DNA from: an uncultured Clostridia bacterium | GTDB lineage: Bacteria; Bacillota; Clostridia; Lachnospirales; Lachnospiraceae | Length of the DNA: 12,843 bases | Reading direction: 5' to 3' | Assembly (NCBI GenBank): GCA_946186175.1 | Contig: CAMHMG010000068.1 | Coordinates: 1 to 12,843, forward strand | Shown: piece by piece, positions 6,998-12,843 of the stretch | How positions within the stretch are numbered: position 1 is the first letter of the stretch | Layout of the letters: every line of letters begins with the position of its first letter | The notes under the pieces: generated by a model | Database searches by the model: none | The model's input: the letters and a program-made list of their open reading frames with translations, nothing else | What the model was told of the DNA's origin: nothing | Program-made: the position numbers and the translations under genes

Positions 6998-8293
6998 ATG
7001 AAACTTAAAAAATTTTCAGCACTTGCACTTAGTTTAATGCTTGCTGTATCAGCAGTGGGATGTGGAGGAACTTCTTCAGGGAGTGGAGAAGAAGCGACAG
7101 CAAACAATGAAACACAGACAGAAGCAGCCGGTGATAATGCTTCATCAGGAGAGACAGAAGATGTAAAGCTTAAGATCTGGGTTCCGGAGGAGGAAGTTGA
7201 TCTGACAGATCAGATGGTACAGACATTTGATGAAGCCCATGATGAATTCAATATCGAATATGAAATCGCAGTTGTAGGAATTGATGAGGCTCCTCAGGCA
7301 CTCGAGACAGATGCAGATACTGCAGCAGATATCTTCTATACACCAAGTGGCGGAGTTGCTGATCTTGTATCAAAAGGACTTCTTCTCCCTATCACAAAGG
7401 ATTTCGATACAATTGAATCAGATCTTCCGGATAGTGCTCTTGATGCAGTAACGATTGATGATCTTACATATGCAGTTCCATTTTCACCTAATACATTTTT
7501 CATGTATTACAACAAGGATCTCTACACAGAGGATGAGATCAAGAGTCTTGACACAATGATGGCTAAGGATCTTGGTGATGGAATGTATAACTTCAGTACA
7601 CAGATAACTAACTCATGGTATATAGAGATGTTCTTTCTTGGAAACGGAAGCACTCTTTTCGGAGAAGATGGAACAGATCCTTCTGACTGTACATTCAATG
7701 ATGCTAACGGACTTGCAGCAGCAGAGTACATCATCGACCTTGCAAAAAATCCTAAGTACATTGAGGATGCTGATGGAGTAGGTGGCTCAACATTCAAAGA
7801 AGGCAAGCTTGGAGCAGTTACTTCCGGAGCATGGAGCGCACCTGAGTTCAAAGAGGCACTTGGAGATAAGCTCGGAGCAGTAGCACTTCCAACAGCTAAC
7901 ATCGGGGGTTCTGACGTTCAGCTTTCTAACTTCGTCGATTTCAAGACTATAACTGTTAAATCTAACACAGAATATCCTCTTGCAGCTCAGCAGCTTGCTG
8001 TATATCTTGCAAACCAGGAAAACGCACTTACAAGATATGAGAAACAGGGCGACGTTCCTGTACTCAAATCTCTTGCAGAAAGTTCAGCTATCGCAGACGA
8101 CTTCGTAGCTCAGGCACTTAACAACCAGGCAGCATTCGCAACTAACCAGCCAAGCATCCCTAAGATGGGTGATTACTGGGATCCTGCACAGGCACTTGGA
8201 GAAGGAATCTACAATGGTGAGATCACCAAGAATAATATACAGGAGAAGTTAGATTCACTTGTAGACAGCATTACAGGTACACTTACTGAATGA
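6998..8293 (+). CDS. malE: Maltodextrin-binding lipoprotein of the ABC transporter
   Basis: A 431-residue extracellular solute-binding protein (SBP family 1, MalE-like). The signal peptide MKLKKFSALALSLMLAVSAVGC gives Cys22 as the lipid-attachment site, with lipobox SAVGC slightly off the usual L-x-x-C. A Ser/Thr/Glu-rich linker follows to about residue 55. The segment ADIFYTPSGGVADLVSKGLL and its surroundings match MalE proteins. It should capture maltooligosaccharides and deliver them to MalF/MalG. The binding site AAAGGAGG (6982-6989), eight bases from the ATG, is close to ideal. Codon choice is more biased than in neighbouring genes (many CTT, GCA and ACA), which together suggest very high expression. 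The exact ligand range is inferred from the neighbouring glucan hydrolases. Confidence 0.92.
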   Translation: MKLKKFSALALSLMLAVSAVGCGGTSSGSGEEATANNETQTEAAGDNASSGETEDVKLKIWVPEEEVDLTDQMVQTFDEAHDEFNIEYEIAVVGIDEAPQALETDADTAADIFYTPSGGVADLVSKGLLLPITKDFDTIESDLPDSALDAVTIDDLTYAVPFSPNTFFMYYNKDLYTEDEIKSLDTMMAKDLGDGMYNFSTQITNSWYIEMFFLGNGSTLFGEDGTDPSDCTFNDANGLAAAEYIIDLAKNPKYIEDADGVGGSTFKEGKLGAVTSGAWSAPEFKEALGDKLGAVALPTANIGGSDVQLSNFVDFKTITVKSNTEYPLAAQQLAVYLANQENALTRYEKQGDVPVLKSLAESSAIADDFVAQALNNQAAFATNQPSIPKMGDYWDPAQALGEGIYNGEITKNNIQEKLDSLVDSITGTLTE

Positions 8294-8313
8294 TTTATAA
8301 GAGGTGAAAAGTT

Positions 8314-9672
8314 ATGAAAGAATATAAGAATAGAAACCTGATAACTATTTTCACCAAAGGCGATATTTTTTCAAAGATATCCTATATAGTCTGTGGCGCA
8401 TCGAACATGCGCCATGGACAGATCATTAAGGGACTGCTGTTCCTGTGTTTAGAGATCAGCTACATCTTTTTCATGATCACTAAGGGAGCAGGTATGTTAC
8501 AAGCGCTTACTACACTTGGTGATAATCTACAGGGAATGCAGTTCAACGAAGAGATCGGAATATATGAAATGCATGCGGGCGACAACTCCATGTTAATTCT
8601 TCTATATGGTGTGGTTGCGCTGGTCATATCTCTATCCTTTATAGCAGTCTGGTACTTTTCAATTGTCTCCGGAGAGGCAGCCAGAAAAAGAGCAGCTGAA
8701 GGGAAGAAGAACAGAGGATTTATTGAGGATGTTAAGAGCCTTGCCAATGAGAACGTAAGATATCTTCTTTTGGCGATTCCTGTTATCGGACTATTAGTAT
8801 TTACGGTAATGCCGCTTATATACATGATACTTATGGCATTTACCAATTATGATCAGGAGCACCAGCCGCCGGGAAATCTTTTTGACTGGGTTGGTATTAA
8901 GAATTTTATAACACTGCTTTCCACAGGTGACAGGCTGTCATCAACATTCTGGCCTGTGTTTGGATGGACATTGATCTGGTGTATCTTTGCCACATTCACA
9001 TGTTACTTTGGCGGTATAATCCTTGCGATGATCATTAATTCAAAGGGTATTAGATTTAAGAAGGTATGGCGTACGATATTTATCTTTACCATGGCAATCC
9101 CTTCATTTATATCTTTACGAGTTGTAGCTACGATGCTTGGAGAAAAAGGAATCTTTAATGTGCTTTTGCAGAAATGGGGTTTCACCCAGACGGCGCTTCC
9201 TTTTCTTTCAAATGCGAATTGGGCAAGGGTATCTGTAATATTAGTTAATGTCTGGATAGGAGTTCCGGTAACGATGCTCATGGTAAGCGGAATACTGATG
9301 AATATTCCGGGAGAACTTTATGAGAGCGCTAAGATTGACGGAGCCGGCCCGATCACTATTTTCAGAAAGATAACATTCCCGTATATGTGGTTCGTCACAA
9401 CTCCATATCTGATCTCTAATCTGATCAGTAACTTTAACAACTTCAATACCATTTATTTCCTAACCGGAGGCGAGCCTCACACACTGGATTATTACAAAGG
9501 TGCGGGTCAGACAGATCTGCTTGTTACATGGCTCTATAAGTTGACTAAGGACAGCAATGACTACAACCTTGCAGCGACCATTGGCATTATCATATTCGTA
9601 ATTTCTGCGATATTTACACTGGTTACTTTTGACGGGTCAGGTTCTTTAAAGAATGAGGAGGGCTTCCAATGA
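8314..9672 (+). CDS. malF: Maltodextrin ABC transporter permease MalF
   Basis: A 452-residue inner-membrane permease of the carbohydrate ABC class. Hydrophobic segments lie near residues 38-56, 94-116, 149-174, 213-242, 253-273, 305-326, 357-380 and 420-437. The cytoplasmic EAA loop that docks on the ATPase is GELYESAKIDGAGPITIF (333-350), with FPYM after it. The N-terminal block with MRHGQIIKGLLFL (32-44) is, to my knowledge, common in clostridial MalF proteins. It starts 20 nt after malE with a GAGGTG site (8301-8306), and its stop overlaps malG by four bases, indicating coupled translation. It forms the pore with MalG; the energising ATPase must come from elsewhere. Confidence 0.92.
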   Translation: MKEYKNRNLITIFTKGDIFSKISYIVCGASNMRHGQIIKGLLFLCLEISYIFFMITKGAGMLQALTTLGDNLQGMQFNEEIGIYEMHAGDNSMLILLYGVVALVISLSFIAVWYFSIVSGEAARKRAAEGKKNRGFIEDVKSLANENVRYLLLAIPVIGLLVFTVMPLIYMILMAFTNYDQEHQPPGNLFDWVGIKNFITLLSTGDRLSSTFWPVFGWTLIWCIFATFTCYFGGIILAMIINSKGIRFKKVWRTIFIFTMAIPSFISLRVVATMLGEKGIFNVLLQKWGFTQTALPFLSNANWARVSVILVNVWIGVPVTMLMVSGILMNIPGELYESAKIDGAGPITIFRKITFPYMWFVTTPYLISNLISNFNNFNTIYFLTGGEPHTLDYYKGAGQTDLLVTWLYKLTKDSNDYNLAATIGIIIFVISAIFTLVTFDGSGSLKNEEGFQ

Positions 9673-10934
9673 TGAAAAAGAATGTAATCGGACTTAATCT
9701 GAAATATCTTGATTATGCAGTGTGTGGTGTTTTTCTCATGGCAATTTCAGTATTTTTACCATATGCAGCATTATCTGATGGCAGGAAAAATCTTATTTCA
9801 GTAATGATAGATCTTATAAGATCGGCTAATGGACATGCGCTTAACCTGATGGTATATCTGACTGTTGCAGCATCATTTGTATCATTTGTTTTCGGAGTTA
9901 TAAGCTTTAATGCCGCTTCGGTAAGGGTTGTTAAGGCCTGGCAGGCGGTACAGGCTTTTGCAACTGCCTTTTGGACATTCCTGTTATTTGCGAGTAAGAC
10001 GATTCTGGAGTCTGCCGGTATAGCAGGGGAATTCATGAACAAACAGTTATCCTTCGGATTCTGGATTGCGCTTATTGTTTCATATACATCACTTGTATTG
10101 ATCATGAGGATGACGAAGACAAATGTGGGATACATTATACTTACAATACTTGGCGTGATATGGATGTTCCCGATCCTGTGGATCTTACTTACTGCGCTTA
10201 GAGCAGAACAGGGATATTACGTTGGATACTTCATTCCGAAGAAACTGACTCTGCAAAACTTTGCTAATCTCTTCAGTAATAACAGTGTAATTCCATTTAA
10301 GAAATGGTGGCTTAACACCTTTATCGTAGCTACTGCGAGCTGTGTTATCAATACACTTATCATTCTTGCTACTTCATTTACACTCAGCAGAACAAGATTT
10401 GCAGGAAGAAAGGCTTTCATGAATGTGCTTATGATCATAGGTCTTTTTCCGGGATTTATGTCACTGATCGCAGTGTACAACATATTAAAGGGACTGGGAC
10501 TTAATCAGTCGCTGCTGGCACTTATCGTTGTCGGTGCTGCCGGCGCTGCTATGGGATACCATGTGACCAAAGGATTTTTTGATACTATCCCTAAGGCGAT
10601 CGACGAGGCGGCTATCATTGATGGTGCTACAAGACTTCAGATATTTAGCCATATAACACTTCCGCTCTCTAAGCCGATCATTGTATATACAGTACTTGGA
10701 AGCTTCCTTGCATCCTGGTCAGACTACATTTTCCCAAGTATGTTGTTTGGAGACAAGCAGAGCTCTTATACTGTAGCGGTAGGTCTTTACTGGCTTACAG
10801 ACTTTAGAAGAATTGACAAATACTATACACAGTTTGCTGCAGGCGCAGTTATTGTTGCAGTGCCGATAGTGATCTTGTTCATATGGCTTCAGAGATACTA
10901 TGTTGAAGGCCTGTCAGGTTCTGTGAAAGGTTGA
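9669..10934 (+). CDS. malG: Maltodextrin ABC transporter permease MalG with N-terminal extension
   Basis: A 421-residue permease. The canonical MalG core starts near residue 152 and has six membrane segments plus the EAA loop IDEAAIIDGATRLQIF (311-326). The first 150 residues are extra relative to the usual 270-300: they contain four hydrophobic segments (about 15-32, 57-80, 94-111, 128-147) with no recognised domain. The frame is continuous and there is no ribosome binding site obvious at the core start, so I read the extension as part of the protein. AGGAGG (9656-9661) precedes two adjacent ATG codons (9669, 9672); the first overlaps the malF stop in ATGA. It pairs with MalF for maltodextrin import. 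Confidence 0.9.
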   Translation: MMKKNVIGLNLKYLDYAVCGVFLMAISVFLPYAALSDGRKNLISVMIDLIRSANGHALNLMVYLTVAASFVSFVFGVISFNAASVRVVKAWQAVQAFATAFWTFLLFASKTILESAGIAGEFMNKQLSFGFWIALIVSYTSLVLIMRMTKTNVGYIILTILGVIWMFPILWILLTALRAEQGYYVGYFIPKKLTLQNFANLFSNNSVIPFKKWWLNTFIVATASCVINTLIILATSFTLSRTRFAGRKAFMNVLMIIGLFPGFMSLIAVYNILKGLGLNQSLLALIVVGAAGAAMGYHVTKGFFDTIPKAIDEAAIIDGATRLQIFSHITLPLSKPIIVYTVLGSFLASWSDYIFPSMLFGDKQSSYTVAVGLYWLTDFRRIDKYYTQFAAGAVIVAVPIVILFIWLQRYYVEGLSGSVKG

Positions 10935-10945
10935 TTGGATTAGTT

Positions 10946-11674
10946 ATGAACAATTGGATTGAAAGTATATATAGTGATACATCCATAGGATTTGTTGATA
11001 ATCCCGCACCGTCCATCGGTAATAAGGTAACGATAACCATTCGTTTTCTCAATGATTCCTCCAAAAAATCAGTTTTTATTATGAAGATGGTTAACGGTGC
11101 GGAGAATTATGTGGAGATGCAAAAGACATCCCACAGATTAGGAAATCTTATTTATTATAAAGCAGAAGTAGAGGTTACAGAGCCTCGATTTGCATACCAT
11201 TTCGTAATTGCCCGTGATGATGTAATATATTATTACACACAGGCAGGGGTGACAACTTATGTTCCTGACAACGCAGATGATTTTGTTTTGCTGGCTGATG
11301 ATCATTGGCCTTGCTGGGTAAATGATGCTGTATTTTATCAGATATTTCCCGCTGCTTTTGGGGGTCTGTCGGGTGTCAGGGAACACATACCCTATCTAAA
11401 GAGATTAGGAGTGAATGCGATATATTTAAATCCTATATTTCGCGCTCCTTCTGATCACAAATATGATTGTGTTGACTATTTTCATGTGGATGAAAACTTT
11501 GGCGGTGATGAAGCTTTGGTTAAGCTTTCAAAGGAGCTGCATGAAAATGATATGAAACTTATACTGGACATTTCTATTAATCATACCGGGATTGAACACC
11601 CATGGGTCAAAGAAAAAAGACATTTCTACTTCAAAAAAAGAGGATGGCTCACTGGAAGGATGGGCAGGCTTTGA
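10946..11674 (+). CDS. GH13 neopullulanase-like enzyme, 5' part (frameshifted)
   Basis: This is the front half of a GH13 enzyme interrupted by a frameshift; 242 codons are open here, of which about the first 231 are homologous. Residues 1-120 look like the N-terminal beta-sandwich (CBM34-like) of neopullulanases/cyclomaltodextrinases. The barrel begins at VFYQIFP (129-135), includes LNPIF (161-165) and region I DISINH (208-213), then runs out of frame after FYFKK. There is no signal peptide, so it is cytoplasmic. The ATG at 10946 is used because a TTG at 10931 overlaps the malG stop; no strong binding site is seen for either, and translation is probably coupled to malG. The beta1-alpha1 loop (PAAFGGLSG) is short compared with the usual DRF-containing loop. 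Confidence 0.8.
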   Translation: MNNWIESIYSDTSIGFVDNPAPSIGNKVTITIRFLNDSSKKSVFIMKMVNGAENYVEMQKTSHRLGNLIYYKAEVEVTEPRFAYHFVIARDDVIYYYTQAGVTTYVPDNADDFVLLADDHWPCWVNDAVFYQIFPAAFGGLSGVREHIPYLKRLGVNAIYLNPIFRAPSDHKYDCVDYFHVDENFGGDEALVKLSKELHENDMKLILDISINHTGIEHPWVKEKRHFYFKKRGWLTGRMGRL

Positions 11675-12635
11675 CGGGCTTCCGATACTTGATTATCGAA
11701 ATGAGGAACTTAGAGATATCATTTATCGAAGTGAGGACTCCGTGCTTCGCAAATGGCTCAAACCTCCGTATTGCATTGACGGATGGCGGTTCGACGTGGC
11801 TGATGTTTTTGCAAGACATGGGGATGTGCAGCTGGCAGATGAGGTGTGGAGAGAAGTATGTGATGCTATCAGAGAGGAAAATCACAAGGCTTTCATAATA
11901 GGCGAGCACTGGGGAAACTGTGATGAATATCTTCAGGGTGATCTCTGGAATACGCCGATGAATTATTACGGTTATGGCAGAATAATCAGGCGGTTTCTTG
12001 GACTTCCGGAACTCTTTGTATCAAGATGTGAGAAGCTTGCGAAAATACCATACCGTATGACCGCACATGATGTGGTCGAGAGAACGCGTGAGCATTACAG
12101 GCATTTACCGGGTGTGATAGCCAGGTCACAGATGAATCTCTTTGACAGCCATGATGTGCCAAGAATTCATAACTATGAAGACTTTGGACTTAACAAGGTC
12201 AGGATGGCGGTCATCTCAGAGCTTATGTGGACAGGTATTCCCTGTGTATACTATGGCGATGAAGTTGGAATAGACGGTTATACCCACCACGATTCAGGAT
12301 TTAGATTCAATATGCCTAAGAAGCTTCCTGAAAAGACCGGTGATAATCCATATTATGATCTCTATAAATGGATGATAGACTTAAGAAGAAATGAACCTGC
12401 TTTCATTCATGGCGGCAGGAAGGTGGTCTACGCCGAAGGCTATATACTTGCGGTGGCAAGGTTTTTTGAAGACAGTGTGTACTTGGGAGTGCTCTCGATG
12501 GAAAAAGAGCCCAGACATATAGAGATATCATTGGAGTGCTTGGGAATTAATGATGTGGCACTGGATATCGAACCGGAATCGGGGGAACTGATTCGGGTAA
12601 ATGATCATATTGAATTTATTGATACTAAGGTCTGA
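11592..12635 (+). CDS. GH13 neopullulanase-like enzyme, 3' part (frameshifted)
   Basis: This is the continuation of the same GH13 protein in the next frame, homologous from about 11640 (KEDGSLEGWAGF). Removing one A from the run at 11633-11639 joins both halves into a 562-residue enzyme. In that numbering the part supplies nucleophile Asp283 in GWRFD, acid/base Glu320 in GEHWG and Asp403 in SHD, so the whole catalytic set survives. A small C-terminal beta domain completes it. The open frame has a TTG at 11592 but no binding site there, so it is unlikely to start on its own. If functional, it would cut imported maltodextrins or cyclodextrins in the cytoplasm. It is the last gene of the malEFG operon. 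Real mutation, sequencing error or slippage cannot be told apart here. Confidence 0.8.
   Translation: MNTHGSKKKDISTSKKEDGSLEGWAGFDGLPILDYRNEELRDIIYRSEDSVLRKWLKPPYCIDGWRFDVADVFARHGDVQLADEVWREVCDAIREENHKAFIIGEHWGNCDEYLQGDLWNTPMNYYGYGRIIRRFLGLPELFVSRCEKLAKIPYRMTAHDVVERTREHYRHLPGVIARSQMNLFDSHDVPRIHNYEDFGLNKVRMAVISELMWTGIPCVYYGDEVGIDGYTHHDSGFRFNMPKKLPEKTGDNPYYDLYKWMIDLRRNEPAFIHGGRKVVYAEGYILAVARFFEDSVYLGVLSMEKEPRHIEISLECLGINDVALDIEPESGELIRVNDHIEFIDTKV
11633..11639 (+). other. A7 tract at the frameshift point
   Basis: A run of seven A after TTC. With six A the reading frame would give FKKEDGSLEG without interruption. The second half is in the +1 frame relative to the first, which does not fit ordinary -1 slippery-site recoding. 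A neighbouring run of six A (11613-11618) is a less likely shift point because FYFKK fits the family there. Confidence 0.75.
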
Positions 12636-12665
12636 CCATGGGAATCAGGAAGAGTATATATTAGT

Positions 12666-12691
12666 AAAAGGATCTCTACGGAGGTCCTTTT
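12666..12691 (+). terminator. Terminator of the malEFG-GH13 operon
   Basis: An 11-bp stem pairs AAAAGGATCTC (12666-12676) with GAGGTCCTTTT (12681-12691), with one G-U pair. It is closed by C(UACG)G, a very stable UNCG-type tetraloop. An interrupted T-rich tract follows (to about 12702). It starts 31 nt after the GH13 stop. Confidence 0.88.
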
Positions 12692-12726
12692 GATTTTATT
12701 TTGGTAAAGATTATCGACTCTTCATA

Positions 12727-12756
12727 TTGCGGTTATAAGGGGGAAAATGTTATAAT
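12727..12756 (+). promoter_or_regulatory. Candidate promoter for the right-edge gene
   Basis: A perfect TATAAT (12751-12756) is preceded after 18 nt by a weak -35 box, TTGCGG (12727-12732). It lies about 23 nt before the start codon at 12779. Confidence 0.5.
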
Positions 12757-12757
12757 A

Positions 12758-12820
12758 TATCTTATCGGAAGGAAAGGAATGTCAATCAAAGCGCAGACTT
12801 TACTTTCGCCCGATAAGATA
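12758..12820. repeat. 11-bp perfect inverted repeat around a start codon
   Basis: TATCTTATCGG (12758-12768) is exactly the reverse complement of CCGATAAGATA (12810-12820), with 41 bases between. The left arm overlaps the expected transcription start and the first bases of the ribosome binding region; the right arm is inside the coding sequence. It could be an mRNA hairpin holding the start region in its loop, a pair of protein-binding sites, or chance. Confidence 0.5.
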
Positions 12821-12843
12821 GCGATAAAACGAAGTTTTAGAGC
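12779..12843 (+). CDS. Partial CDS running off the right edge, unknown
   Basis: The first 21 codons of an open frame starting MSIKAQTLLSPDKIAIKRSF. A purine-rich GGAAGGAAAGG stretch (12767-12777) precedes the ATG, and the promoter at 12727-12756 is suitably placed. The N-terminus is basic with no signal peptide visible so far. Too little is present to name a family. It is separated from the malEFG operon by a terminator and is probably unrelated. Confidence 0.5.
   Translation, partial: MSIKAQTLLSPDKIAIKRSFR

Noticed and set aside
9713..10135. 140-codon minus-strand frame opposite the malG extension
   Set aside because: I considered whether this was the real gene instead of the MalG extension. 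The plus frame has regular membrane segments, a good ribosome binding site and continuity with the MalG core, so the minus frame is a shadow.
11633..11674. Programmed -1 frameshifting at the A7 tract
   Set aside because: The second half lies in the +1 frame, so a -1 slip would not join the halves. Slippage or an indel remains possible and is listed as a finding.
1..12843. CRISPR arrays, tRNA or rRNA genes, insertion sequences, phage genes
   Set aside because: I looked for regularly spaced repeats, cloverleaf or rRNA-like stretches, and transposase or phage-type proteins and saw none.

Overview
The window looks like a chromosomal segment of a low-to-moderate GC, Gram-positive anaerobe of the Clostridia, most plausibly a Lachnospiraceae member (Butyrivibrio/Roseburia-like). 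The grounds are strong AGGAGG-type ribosome binding sites, TTGACN-N17-TATAAT-like promoters, lipoprotein-anchored solute-binding and amylase proteins, and the clostridial form of MalF. This placement is inferred from sequence style, not from a database match.

Layout. (1) 64-1114, minus strand: an azlC-azlD pair, a branched-chain amino-acid exporter of the AzlCD type, with its own promoter at 1167-1195. (2) 1115-1470: a divergent intergenic region with a plus-strand promoter, an 8-bp-arm dyad over the transcription start, and a long leader carrying a short ORF. (3) 1471-3222: a lipid-anchored GH13 alpha-amylase/glucosidase. (4) 3342-6668: a two-gene unit, a cytoplasmic GH31 alpha-glycosidase followed 12 nt later by a LacI-family repressor, ended by a strong terminator at 6763-6801. 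(5) 6998-12635: malE-malF-malG plus a terminal cytoplasmic GH13 neopullulanase/cyclomaltodextrinase-like enzyme, ended by a terminator with a UACG tetraloop at 12666-12691. (6) 12779 to the right edge: the start of another, unidentified gene.

How it works together (inference from families and context). The surface amylase cuts starch or maltodextrin outside the cell. The MalE lipoprotein captures the oligosaccharides, and MalF/MalG import them using an ATPase that is not encoded here. The cytoplasmic GH13 and GH31 enzymes then degrade them. A near-identical 22-bp dyad lies directly on the transcription start of both the GH31-lacI unit (3282-3303) and the malE operon (6894-6915), so the local LacI protein probably represses both and itself. 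The amylase promoter has a different dyad and only a degenerate version of this operator, so it may be controlled separately.

Points of note. The last GH13 gene is broken by a +1-type frameshift at a run of seven A (11633-11639) although all catalytic residues are intact across the two frames. MalG carries an extra N-terminal block of about 150 residues with four predicted membrane segments. The start of the last partial gene is enclosed by a perfect 11-bp inverted repeat. Overall this is a recognisable maltodextrin utilisation locus with some unusual details; I do not see convincing evidence of a wholly new system.
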